A DNA stretch of 64,000 nucleotides, from assembly GCA_021613535.1 (NCBI GenBank), contig CP075495.1:5084001-5148000 (forward strand), read 5' to 3'. The stretch is from Adineta vaga (Eukaryota; Rotifera). The notes below the pieces were generated by a model. That model saw nothing but the letters and a program-made list of their open reading frames with translations. It searched no databases and was not told where the DNA came from. Made by a program: the position numbers and the translations under genes. This document shows, piece after piece, positions 50,601 through 63,055 of this stretch (positions within the stretch are counted from its first letter, which is position 1; every line of letters starts with the position of its first letter).

Positions 50601-52445
50601 CGTCAATGTTCCAACATCTGTTGCAACAAAGACGAAAAAAGATTCAACTGTTATATCTACTCGAGCTGTTGCATCAGTTAGTGCGGCAACGACAAAAAAA
50701 CCTATTCGACCACCAACGACAGCAAAATCATCTATTGTACAAACGTCTACATCTAAATCTCGATCACGTTCGATAACGGCAGTTCATATGAATACGTCGA
50801 TTCCATCAGTTGTCAATAAACGTACGAGAACAACACCTCCAGTAGTTAAAAAAAGCTTTGTAGAAACAGCTGTACCCTCAAAAAAACTAGTTAAATCCAT
50901 GGAAGAAAAACCATCTTGTCCAATCGAACAGATGAATTCAACTTCGAGTGAATCCAGTATTGAAGAAAATCAACGACGAAATAAATTATTAACAATTGTT
51001 CAAGATGAAGGCTATTCGACTTGGTCCTCATCGGATGTAAAGGATGAAATAATATCAACTAATATAGTGAAAAATGACAGAGATGAACGACGACGAAGTA
51101 CAGGACTTGTTAAAAGTTGGCTTGATACAACAAACAAACGATGTTCAAGAAAACCGGTGAAAGAAGGTATAATTTAATATTTAATTTAACAAATGATTAT
51201 AGTTATCGAAATTTTGTTCTTTAAATTTTAGTGGAAATTGATAAATTAGAAGAATTCACTCGCGAATTATCTGATGGTTCATCCATACTTTGTCCATTTG
51301 TACGAAATCGTTGTTCGAATGGTATTATCATTCCTCTTGCTTCAACAACATTATCATCAACATTATCTCCACCATTACCACTTCAATCAAATCCTTTAGA
51401 TAAAGATATTTCAATTGATAGTCTTGAAGCTGCTACTGCTGATAATCCTCAACAGAAAACACCAACGTTAAGACCATCACTATCATTAGTATCATCGTCT
51501 TCTTCATCATCAACATTTTCTCGTTCTGAAACATTCGAAAAAATTTTAACTAATCATTCATTACCTATCATTATGGATGATCTTGCTGATTCAACTGATT
51601 CCACCTGTTCAGATGTGAATCCATTATTTAATATGTCAGAATATATTGAAGATAATTTTCTCGACCAAGATCATCAGTCTTCGTCATCACAACCACAAAT
51701 ACCAAATCCAAATGAATCGATAAAACCACAAAAACGTTTGATGTTTCCTGGTTTATTTAATCGTTTAATTTTTCTTCGTCGTGTTTTATCAGATTCAGAT
51801 TTACAACAAAAACTATGTTGTCTAACAGATAATGAAATACAATATCATGTCTATCATTCAAATACAATCCATGAACATTCGATTGAATTAAATTTAACAA
51901 ATACATATGGTTCAGAATCTGAATTGCATGTTTGGTCACATGATTGTGCTGAACAACGAAGATTTGTTAATGAACGACAACAACAATTGTTAATTCAATC
52001 GAAAGAATCGAAAGCTAAATTATCTCATATTGAACGAATGGTAAATGACGAAAATTTTAGTTTCAATTCAAAATACATTTGTATTTCTTTTCTTTCATAT
52101 TAGATTCGAATGACTTTGGATGATAATGGCGAAGATGAAACAAATTCTTATGAATTAGATAGTGAAGAATATGATCAACAACTAGCACTTGAACGTCAAA
52201 CATTACTTCAACAGATTTATGAATATCCTTGGTTGTTACAAGATGATGATATTGATCAACCGACTATTTTTTCATCACCAAATACTGAACAACCATTATT
52301 ATCACCTTCACCAGATTTAGTTGTTCCATCACATAATCCAGATTTCTATCAACTATGTGCATTAACAAATAGTAGTTCATTTGCAACATCTTTTGGTACA
52401 AATTCTAGACATACAACACCACCCATAGCTTCATCTGTTTTATAA
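47696..52445 (+). CDS. Coiled-coil, basic Ser/Thr-rich protein, candidate cytoskeletal protein
   Basis: Nine exons (47696-47746, 47812-47901, 47983-48153, 49363-49455, 49525-49761, 50040-50103, 50168-51166, 51232-52040, 52104-52445) sum to 952 codons (951 aa). Residues about 18-170 are a coiled coil (FDERVSLLKNENVELHKRIDQLE, LQEHIRQLEQENGRLF), followed by LRTAFMHENIRKECASIYHVIERLS. The middle is Lys/Arg/Ser/Thr/Pro-rich and disordered, as in microtubule-associated proteins. The last third is acidic and Ser-rich, with two ordered blocks (LMFPGLFNRLIFLRRVLSDS, LLQQIYEYPWLL). The layout is like NCKAP5-type or other microtubule-binding proteins, but I cannot prove the family. The 1.2-kb third intron is unusually long for the locus, and the assigned start is the least certain part. 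Confidence 0.65.
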
Positions 52446-52583
52446 CATTTTTCTCTTCTTTTTTTTTGCTCCTCGTTTTTTTCTTCTTCTCTTCTTATTG
52501 AGTGTGTATACAATGCTTTCTTTTTCTTTTAATACAAAAAATGAACAGAAGAATATATTCGCAAAAACCTTGTTTTTTATTAT

Positions 52584-54189
52584 TTATGTTTTACGTAGTG
52601 CTTGTTTCAATCGAGGTGGATCAATCCATGTAGGTCCTTTAAAATCGAGATATCTTTCTTCTTCTTCATTGAGTTTTGGAGGGGATTGAACATGCATATG
52701 TGTACCTTCAACATGAAGATTAGCTGTTGGAGAGACAATAGTCTAAAATGAAAGAAAAATAGTCATTGTACTTAATGATGCAATCGTTTTCTAAACATAT
52801 ACACGTACTGAATCATCTTCAATCTTTGATAATCGTGGTGTATTTTTATCTAATTCATCTAAAATATAATTTTATAAAGATATTCAATTGAAATATTGAT
52901 CATCAACGTACTAATTAATTGTGCGAATGTTTTATCACCCGTGTCACTACGTATTGTCAATTGTCCTAAATCCACTGCAAGTAAACAATTATTTCCAATA
53001 TCCTTTGTAATATCATCTGCAAATAGATCTGTCACAAATGTATTCCTAAATAAAACATGAAAGAAAATTCTATGAAAAACAAATTATTATTTAGATCATA
53101 ATTACTTAAATGTAGCTGTATCAGCTACGTGTGCTTCATTGAGTTTTTCACTAATAACAAGATTTGTTTGTTCCAATGCTCGAACTTGTTCTTCCAATTC
53201 TGTTACATGTTGTTCTTGTAAAGTAAGCTGTTTAATTAAGATAAAAAACATTAGAATGATTGAAAAAAAAGAAAAACATGATAGATTACTTCATGTCTCA
53301 TATATTCATTTTCACTTAACATCTTCTTTGTAAATTGATCAAGACCTAAGGCAACACGTTCAGTTGCAGCTCGAGTTTTTTGATCGATTTTATTTTGTGC
53401 CATTTGTGTTAATGCTATTCGTTCTTCATTAGTACTTTCTGTTAGATACTCTAAATGATAATTGTCATACATATGTATATATCTTTCAATTGAGAAGCAT
53501 CGTGATCATATACTTGTGAGAACTTCATAATTTTCTATCATATTCGCGAGTTCACGTCTTAATGAATCAACAGCGCATTGTTCTTCAATTCGTGTTACAT
53601 CACGATATTTGATACATTGCTTAATTTGACTTCGAACTTTGAATATTTGAACTTCGACTTGAAGCATTTGTTCATGAATTTCTTTGAATAATTGAAGAAA
53701 AGAGAAAGGAACGTTACTTTTTGATAAATATTCAATAGTTACTTCTCAATTCTTCTTCTTGTTCTGCAGCTACATTCATCTTTTCATGTACAACTGCATG
53801 AACCTGAAAATCAAGAGAAAAGAATTATGATGAAAAAGATCATTCTAATCAAACTTGCTTCTTCTCTGCCAATTTTTGGATAAGTAACATTTTCTTTATC
53901 GAATTGTAAAGCATTTGTAACGAGATTTTTCATAGATTCAGCACATTCTTCACGTAGATGTGCATCACGTCCAATTAAAGCTTCATTTTCTTCTTCGAAT
54001 TGATAGACACGAAAACGCCATTCTTCTAATTCTTTATCAATAACGGATATTCTTGAAAAATCAAGCTAATTAAACGATAAACTTATTTCAAATAATGATA
54101 ACAAACTTGTATTCGAGTAAAGCTTCATAAACATTATCACCTCCTTTCTTCTTCTTTTTACCACCTTTCTTCTTCTTCTTTTCCGCCAT
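52584..54189 (-). CDS. CCDC83: CCDC83-like coiled-coil protein
   Basis: Nine exons (54107-54189, 53859-54051, 53743-53803, 53514-53681, 53290-53450, 53106-53227, 52912-53045, 52809-52858, 52584-52742) give 376 aa. It starts with a Lys/Gly-rich leader (MAEKKKKKGGKKKKKGG), then YEALLEYKISVIDKELEEW, matching the start of CCDC83 (SEALLDYQ), then long coiled coils ending MRHELTLQEQHVTELEEQVRALE. CCDC83 is poorly characterised, with testis/cilium-linked expression in vertebrates, so a flagellar or ciliary role is a guess. The second intron has to use a GC donor (GCAAGT) to keep frame. Converges on the preceding gene with 138 nt between stop codons. Confidence 0.72.
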
Positions 54190-54673
54190 GACGACTCTTT
54201 CTGTCTTTTAGTTTGGCAAGTTGATGATTGAAGTCTTTTATTGTTCGTTCAGGTGAAGAAAAAAAAAGACGTCGCTTAATGTCGCGTGCACACGTGTTAA
54301 AAAAGCGGACATGCTGCTACGTCGAATCCAAGGCAATTCCTCCTTGAGTAATAATTGAGTGGCGCTAGAATTGAACCAAAAAAGAAACTCATGTGTGAAA
54401 TTAAAACATATAGATTAATAGAATAATATGACTTCGATTAATTTAATTTAATCACAGTTAGATTAATTTTATATTGCAAATGAGATCCGTAATCAAAATC
54501 CTTTGTAGAGATGAAATCAATAAGATTTCAATTGTCAAAGTACAATACTAAATGTACATATTGATCGACAAGTAATTTTGTACACTTTTTCTTTCTATTT
54601 ATCTCTTCTTCAAATTATTGACAGACAGTATTCATTTAATACAGTATTCTTGATAAGGATTACCTAAAATACA
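54190..54673. other. Divergent promoter region
   Basis: About 480 bases between divergent genes; no gene seen. Confidence 0.4.
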
Positions 54674-55561
54674 ATGTTTCTTCTCTTCTTCATATTATAT
54701 CTCAGAACATCATCAGCTCTACTTCTTTCTACTGAAAATCGTATCTCAACTCGAAATATCACATGTCAAAATGGACCATCAGCAGGAAATTTAATTTTTA
54801 ATTGTGAAGCATGTCTTGTTATATCACGAAATTATGAAATTAGAACAACACTTTCTATTACTGGATCCGGACCAATGGGTACAACTTATGCATGTTTACA
54901 AATCAATCAAATAGAAGCCTATCACGAAAATCTTGTTCGAGAATGTGAGAACTTTCCTCGAGGTACATTAAATGGTTATGATGATTTCTGTGTTGCTTCA
55001 CCTTATAATAAACTACGGGGTTCGTATCGGGCGTGCTTATGTATAACTAATGCTTGTAATTTAAATTATTCGGAATGTGTTCAACGTACGAAACCATATT
55101 GGGATCAAAAACCACCAACATTTAGTAATAGCATTGTTCAATTAACTGATCGAGTTAAATGTTATCGACCATATGAAGATTATAGACCACAACCATATTC
55201 TTATTTAACACCATTATGTTCATCAAATGATCTTGAATGTAAAAATTTCCTATTCGATCATGGTGTCGTTTGTGCAATTAGTGTTGATCGAACAAATCAA
55301 ATCATACGACAAACTTTACCACCGTCAATTTATTCATCACAATTATTGAAATTAAAAACGACACTTTGTAAATCTTTTACTTGGACATCTAAAAGTATTT
55401 ATTTTACACAATGTCAATATGATGAAACAATATGCATGTGTGCTGTTGATGGATGCGATAGAGATTTAGAAACATGTCGAACAAGTGGAACAACAAATAC
55501 ATATATTTATCATTATTCGTTTTCTTATTTTCTTGTACTTGTCGTAAATATTTACTTTTGA
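54674..55561 (+). CDS. Secreted/GPI-type Cys-rich protein with two Ly6/uPAR-like units, intronless
   Basis: A single 295-aa frame. Signal peptide at about 1-16. Two Cys-rich units, each ending in the three-finger hallmark CxC..xxC(N/D): CLCITNACN near residue 122 and CMCAVDGCDRD near 258. The C-terminus is a hydrophobic segment (YSFSYFLVLVVNIYF) at the very end, which fits a GPI-anchor signal. Three-finger proteins on the cell surface act as receptors or channel modulators; the ligand here is unknown. Two possible N-glycosylation sites (NIT, NYS) are present. No introns, unlike most genes in the window. Confidence 0.65.
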   Translation: MFLLFFILYLRTSSALLLSTENRISTRNITCQNGPSAGNLIFNCEACLVISRNYEIRTTLSITGSGPMGTTYACLQINQIEAYHENLVRECENFPRGTLNGYDDFCVASPYNKLRGSYRACLCITNACNLNYSECVQRTKPYWDQKPPTFSNSIVQLTDRVKCYRPYEDYRPQPYSYLTPLCSSNDLECKNFLFDHGVVCAISVDRTNQIIRQTLPPSIYSSQLLKLKTTLCKSFTWTSKSIYFTQCQYDETICMCAVDGCDRDLETCRTSGTTNTYIYHYSFSYFLVLVVNIYF

Positions 55562-55921
55562 AATAAGACATTAATACACTATTTCGTTTTTCTTTTGTAT
55601 TCAATTGATCTAACAAGGATTTATGTCAATGTATGTATAATGGCAATTATTGAATCAATCAAGTTTTTATAAATATTTTTGAAGGATAAACATATTGATA
55701 TAGTTACGTTGAGAGCGCCTTCGTTTTTAATTAAAATAGCATATTCTTTACCAATATTAATTCTGTAAAAATTCAGAAGTAAACATATATCTCTGTATTT
55801 ATATACAAGAAATCAAAACAAAAGACATAATAAATGTTTTCGAAAATAAAAGGAAGAACAGAAGTATTTTTTTATGAAAGCAAAATGTCCATAGGCATTC
55901 GTTGGACCTTCACTAAGATAT
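55562..55921. other. Convergent 3' region
   Basis: Probable 3'UTRs of the Ly6-like and H2A genes; no gene seen. Confidence 0.4.
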
Positions 55922-56591
<670 letters not shown>

Positions 56592-56904
56592 CGTTTTTTG
56601 TAAAGATATGTAATATGAAAAATAATAACAATAAGAATATGAATCTTTCATTTTGTTTCGTGTTTATATAGTGTCCAACTAACGTACAACTTTTTTAAAT
56701 CTGATTGGTTGATATCGACCAATCGTGTTGTCGTTATTGCACCATTTGGAAAATGATCAATGAAATACATTTTTCGTACACGTTAACTATTGCGTTCTAC
56801 AAGTTTCTTTTCATTCTACAACCAATCATATTCAAACAAATGTGTCTATATAAACGATACCTTTTGCATGTAGTTGCATTTCATTTCAATTTTATCAAAA
56901 CAAC
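56592..56904. promoter_or_regulatory. Divergent H2A/H2B promoter with paired CCAAT boxes
   Basis: 313 bases between the two start codons. TATA-like boxes point each way: minus-strand TATATAAACA at 56661-56670 for H2A, plus-strand TATATAAA at 56847-56854 for H2B. A near-palindrome at 56703-56724 holds two inverted CCAAT boxes (GATTGGTT and GACCAATC), and another CCAAT lies at 56821-56826. CCAAT pairs bound by NF-Y are typical of histone promoters. Confidence 0.65.
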
Positions 56905-57548
<644 letters not shown>

Positions 57549-57904
57549 TCAATCAAGTACATCGATATAGAACATTTATTTTTCCATTGTCATTGTCGTC
57601 TTTTTTTTCTTCATTGAAAATTCTATGTATTTCTTGATGATTTATTGTTGTATATGAAATAAAAATTGAAAGAAAACTATTGTTATATCGTCAGTTTAAT
57701 TTTTTTTCTTCCATTGAAATTCGTCATGCTTACAAAAGATAATTCTTGTTCTATTTCTTATGAGAAACAGGTACACATGATATTTAATTCTATATTTTTT
57801 AGTATCTACTATACTTTTGTCAGTTTATTTAGTCTACTAATGTAAGAGTGTTAAATGAACCACAAATATTGAATGTGAGAAATGATGAAAGAAAATAAAG
57901 TAGA

Positions 57905-59156
57905 TTAAAATTTAAAAGCATTTTTCTCTGTAAAGCCAAGCTTTTTGAGAAGACCGGTTAGTTCACCCTAGAATAAAAAGATTTAAATTTAATATTCCAA
58001 TACGATATTCAGAATATTCATTCGAAAGATCGTCTATAAATACTCTTCTCTTCAACGTGAGTAACTTTGCTCTATTGTCTTTTCAATAACATACTTGTTT
58101 ATAATCTTTTGTTTTTTCCCCACTAATCAATTTCATAAATCCAGGTGGACCACAAATCATAGCCAATAGACTTTCGTCATCTTTTTTAGCTGGCATTGGT
58201 AATAGTTTCTTCAACATATCAGCATTAATATAACTAAATAATATGAATAATATATTGCAGATATAGATGGAATTATAATATGAACTTACCCAACTTCACC
58301 TTTCCATGCCTTTTTAGCTTTATCATCAGTAAGTTTATCAACTGTGTAATGGAGTTGAAAACGATCTGGATATTTTTGTGCAAGTTTATCGAGACTTTCT
58401 TTTAATAGAATATCATCTGTCGTTGTATTAGCAAATAGAAGAGTAACTTTAGTTTTATCATCTGGATTGAGAAGAACTTCTTCAATCATTTGAACCTTTG
58501 AATAAAATTTAAAAAAACGGCCTGTTTTACAATTGATTTCATACAAAAACTTGATTATACCATTGGTGTAATACCAGTACCACCAGCAATTAAAGCAAGT
58601 TTTTCAAACTTATTCGCTTCATATGGATATTTTGGAACTGAAATAGAATTAATCGAAAGAAGATATGAGAAGAAAATGTTTTTTAACAATTACTTGGTCC
58701 TTTAATTTCAATTGTATCACCTTTTTTCATTTCATGAACGTGTTTACTCATAAGACCTTGTGGATAATTCTTAATAACAAATTCTAATTCACCAATTGTA
58801 TTTGGTCGTGATATAGGTGTGTAAGGTCGAATCTCATCTTTTCCATTAACATTTGTTTTGAATACTACACAGGAAGCAGTTTTTCCATTATATTTTGCTT
58901 TGGGATCATCAAATGTAAATGTAAATATATTTGTATTATGATTATATTTCTTAATATTGGATAATTTCAACGGGCGAAATGCATTTGGATCAAGTCCATC
59001 AGGTGCTGAAGCAGCTTGAGACTGACCAGTTGATTGTTTAGTTTCAAGTACCATTTTTTTACCTGGTCCATACGTAAGTAAATAACCAGCACCGGCAACT
59101 GCTAACCCGGCACCTATCCATATCCATTTTCGTGATGCACGAGCGGCTGCTGACAT
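57905..59156 (-). CDS. NADH-cytochrome b5 reductase
   Basis: Five exons (58694-59156, 58561-58637, 58290-58495, 58095-58233, 57905-57967) give 315 aa. An N-terminal membrane anchor (WIWIGAGLAVAGAGYLLTYG) follows a basic start, as in outer-mitochondrial or ER CYB5R/Mcr1. The FAD site RPYTPIS and GLMSKHV, the NADH site GGTGITPM, and the terminal CGPPGFM are all present; it ends FKF as the family does. It moves electrons from NADH to cytochrome b5 for lipid desaturation and haem reduction. All key residues are present, so it is probably active. Confidence 0.92.
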
Positions 59157-60022
59157 ATTATATTATGACGATGATTACGTTACAACGACAAAAATAAAAT
59201 TAATGTGTGTAATATAAGAATGACAAGGCAGAAAATTTCGTATGCTCAGCGTTATTTCCAATCAAGTGAAACAGAGTAAAGGAATTACGACATCTATAAC
59301 AGCAAGCAAAGATATCGAACTCAGATGATCAGTCTATATTCCATACAGTATAATAGACGTAGACTGATGAGAGCCGATAGTTTTACCGAAAATTGTTGTA
59401 TTCGTATGTTTGTCTGTTGTAAGAATATGCTTATAGCCTAGATCATCCCAAAAGGTGATATCTTTTATATCCAGAAAGCTGATTTTATACAACATTACAT
59501 CTGATATGAGATCTTCGGATAGATTGAGAAAGATCTGAGTAATCAGATTATATCATCATTTTAGTCAGAATGTCCAAAAAATGACGTAAGTGATGATTTC
59601 GTCAATCAGAATTTTGCGTTCATGCAATGTTCGTCATAGTTTATTACCATGCATGCACAAGTAAATTCCTTACCTTATAATTACAATTATATATTTTTCA
59701 AGTATTAGAGATCGAACCTATTGGCTAGTGAAAGTATGAATATTATCGCAAGTAAGCCTTGATTTTTCGATATATAAAGTACTTCGTCATCATGACCGTG
59801 TAAAAGATAAATATACTGTACCGCTCTCACCTTTGCATGACTATATGTAAACTATCCGTTTATTTATAAAAGTTGCTTGTCATACAAGTTTATAGATGTA
59901 CCAATTGCCAATAAAAGAACTAAAAGTCTGCCATATCATCGTTACTATGCAGTAAAATAACTATAAATATTCATGCGAATAATTCATTATCCATACAATC
60001 AAACAATTCTCATTATAATACA
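59157..60022. other. Intergenic between divergent genes
   Basis: About 870 bases without supported coding sequence. Confidence 0.4.
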
Positions 60023-60934
60023 ATGACTTCGTCTATTTACAAAAATATTTTACTCGTTGGAGCTACTGGTACTGTTGGTGAGCAAGTTCTTTCAGCTCTT
60101 CTCGCCGATGCAGCATTCAATGTTACAATTCTTTCTCGTACTAATTCAAAAGCAACATTTCCATCCAATGTTCAAGTAATTAAAATCGATTATTCAGATA
60201 CAGTAGCATTAACAAAAGCATTGACTAATCAAGATGTTGTTATTTCAACTATTGGTGGTGAAGGTTTAGCAAAGAATTTCGGCGAAGTATTAGTACAAGC
60301 AGCAATCGATGCTAAGGTAAAATGGTTTATTCCATCTGAATTTGGAATTGATTATGAAGATCCTGCAGCAAATATTCCTCTTTTTGCTACAAAACTTGCC
60401 GTTGTCAATCTACTCAAAAAACATTCATCACATATTGCTTATACATTGATTACAACTGGTGTATTTGTTGATTGGGGTTTTGATAATGGTTTTCTTAGTT
60501 TTGATATTAATAATCGAACTGCTACTCTCTATGATGAAGGCAAATATCGTGTATCTGGTATAACTCTTCCATCTATTGGTAAAGCTGTGGTTGCTGTACT
60601 TCACCATCCACAACTAACTCAGAACAAACGTATTTTCGTTGCCGATGTAACATTTACACAACAAGAAGCTTTAGCACTTTTTGAACGATATACAAATACT
60701 AAATGGTCAATAAAACATATTCGTACAATCGATGCTCGTAAAGAAGCCGAAGAAAATTTGAAAAAAGGAAACATTCAACAAGCATTTGGCGGTTATTTAT
60801 TATCTTATATCTACAATGAGCATGAAGGTGGTAATTTTGATGGTAAAACAATTAACAAAGATTTAGGATTATCAACTGTATCACTTGATCAAATTGTTAA
60901 AGAAGCTGTTTCAAGAAAAACTCGCACTAATTAA
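60023..60934 (+). CDS. NmrA/isoflavone-reductase-like NAD(P)-binding protein, intronless
   Basis: A single 303-aa frame. The Rossmann motif VGATGTVGEQVL lies at 13-24 and SRTNS follows at the end of strand 2, suiting NADP. FIPSEFGIDYEDP at about 110-122 and the Lys in TKLAVVNLLK are typical of the phenylcoumaran-benzylic-ether/isoflavone reductase group; fungi hold many such proteins. It probably reduces an unknown small molecule or senses redox state. No introns and a fungal/plant-like family suggest transfer, by inference. Cytosolic. Confidence 0.82.
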   Translation: MTSSIYKNILLVGATGTVGEQVLSALLADAAFNVTILSRTNSKATFPSNVQVIKIDYSDTVALTKALTNQDVVISTIGGEGLAKNFGEVLVQAAIDAKVKWFIPSEFGIDYEDPAANIPLFATKLAVVNLLKKHSSHIAYTLITTGVFVDWGFDNGFLSFDINNRTATLYDEGKYRVSGITLPSIGKAVVAVLHHPQLTQNKRIFVADVTFTQQEALALFERYTNTKWSIKHIRTIDARKEAEENLKKGNIQQAFGGYLLSYIYNEHEGGNFDGKTINKDLGLSTVSLDQIVKEAVSRKTRTN

Positions 60935-61598
60935 CAATAAACTCTTCTTCTTTTTCTTTTCTCTAAAGTATATTTACGTTTTTAAAATATTTAATAAAAA
61001 TATATGATTACTACATAATAAACTAGTGACATCTATAATTTATCATACAATATAATTCAACATCTATTTAGTGAATCAAAAGTTCTCACATTTTTTTATT
61101 TTCATTGATAAAAATTAGTAAGATCTAAAAGATATGTCTTCAATATGAATCATAATCAAGCTTAACGTCATTTATGACTCAGAATATAAACTGACAAATA
61201 CATACATACATTGTGATTGTGTATGTAAGTAAGTTATATATCGGTCATTGCTCGAATGAGTTGATGTTTATTCGAGACTCATTTAGATTTCACTATTCAG
61301 TATTTCAACAATGATAAAAGTCATTTTTATTATTTTCAGTTTTGGTATATTCTTTTCTGTAAGTAAACGAACTATTTAAATCAGTGAAGTCTATGAATCA
61401 TTATTACATCTTTTCAATAACAATAATGAGAATACTTCCAGAACAAAACAAAAACAATGATCTATTGCGATGTTTAGAAAATTCGTACAATGTAAATAAT
61501 AGCATTTTCTATTTACTCTTATAGATACATTGCATTGAGAAATCTTCATCCTAAATAATACATATATATCCATTAATCGATAAAGAAAAATTATCATC
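60935..61598. other. Spacer before CHMP1, with possible mini-gene
   Basis: About 660 bases. AATAAA-like signals near 60990 could end the NmrA transcript. A possible short secreted peptide is described separately. Confidence 0.35.
61311..61554 (+). CDS. Possible short secreted peptide, uncertain
   Basis: ATG at 61311 opens 16 codons of pure signal-peptide character (MIKVIFIIFSFGIFFS) that end at a good GTAAGT donor. A TTACTCTTATAG acceptor at 61524 would add IHCIEKSSS and a stop, giving 25 aa. The splice sites are good but the product is tiny and unlike any family. It may be a decayed secreted-protein exon. Confidence 0.2.
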
Positions 61599-62358
61599 AT
61601 GTCGGGTATGTTAAATTTATATTCTTTTTAAAGTTACATTTAATAATCTTATGTTTTCATAGATAAATTGGCGTTTCAATTTAAAATGCAAACAAAAATG
61701 CTCGAACGACAAGCAATTACTCATGACAAACAAGAAAAAGTTGAACGTGATAAGGTTAAAAAAGCTTTAATGAAAGGCAATCTTGAAGCTGCAAAGATTC
61801 ATGCTGAAAATGCAATTCGACATCATAGCGAATCATTGAATTGTAAACGAATGGCTGCTCGTGTTGATGGTGTACAGGCACGTGTTGCTAATTCGGCAGC
61901 ACAACGACAAGTAAATCTATTTATTTCTTTCTATTCTACAGATTAGAACGAATCAATTTCAAATCTTTAGATGGCACAAAGTCTTAAACAGACGGTTTCA
62001 TTGATGTCCAAAGTGACTGCTAATATGCCATTGACAGAAACATCTAAATTAATGGATAGTTTAGAGAAAAATTTCGAAGATCTGGAAGTTAAAACAAAAG
62101 TTATGGATGATGCCATGCAAAATGCAACAAGTGTACAACAACCAGTCGATCAAGTTGCTAATCTTATGCAAGAAATGGCTGATGAAGCTGGTATTGAATT
62201 AAATCTTAATATTCCTGCAGCACCTGCCATGGGCACTTCAGTTGCTCTCAAAGAACAAGTAAGAAAACCTTTTCGCTATTATCTTCATTCGTTATATTTC
62301 ATTTTTTTTCTCCTAGGACGAACTCAGTCAACGATTAGCTAAACTACGTGAAACCTAA
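61599..62358 (+). CDS. CHMP1: CHMP1 (ESCRT-III subunit, Did2/Vps46)
   Basis: Four exons (61599-61605, 61663-61910, 61971-62258, 62317-62358) give 194 aa. The N-terminal basic helical hairpin includes KVKKALMKGNLEAAKIHAEN and RMAARVDGVQARV, as in CHMP1; the C-terminal DELSQRLAKLR is a MIM1 motif that binds Vps4/spastin MIT domains. It is a late ESCRT-III subunit acting in multivesicular-body sorting and cytokinesis. The first exon holds only 7 coding bases (ATG TCG G). Confidence 0.93.
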
Positions 62359-63055
62359 TTATTATACATAAATTCATCAAACATATATTAAAACATTAAA
62401 AAAAAAAATCGAATGACTCTCGGTGATGTCACACAAAAAAAACTCAACTTAGTTGCATTATTTCTTTATCTTTTCTTTTTCATTCTTATTAATACAAGCT
62501 CTTCATATGTATATAAAATCAAAAATCTGTATGTGCATGCATGCTCATCTGTTTTTTCTTCTTCTTTCTTCATCAAGATTTCACATGTATTTAAAAATCG
62601 ATTAACTATGTATATTCAATAATGAATCATTATCAAACATAGAATTAACAAACGGTTTTTATCCGCCTCTTGAAGTTCGATAAAAATATGTCTGAAAACG
62701 AAAAAGAAAATGTGTATTTCATATTCTTTTATTCATGTATCGATATATATATATATCGAGGACGCACATTACTTCGGCTTAAATCAACATGAGTGTGTAA
62801 TACATGATATGATCTTTGTATATTCATTTTTGAAGCGAAAAAAGGAATCGAAGAAAGAGAAAAAGAAATAATCGCCGAGTACTAAATCAAAAGCATACAA
62901 TCTTGTTTTTTCTGCTTTTCATCAAAAATATTTTTTGTATATTTATATAAAACACATCTGTCTCATTTTCACATATATATATATAACGAAGCATTCAACA
63001 AAGTATATAATCAAGAACCAAACAAAAAGACATGTAATGAAACATCGACGTGAGC
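62359..63055. other. Spacer
   Basis: About 700 bases, AT-rich, with short AT runs near 62745 and 62973; a 62413-62622 open frame shows no family likeness. Confidence 0.4.
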
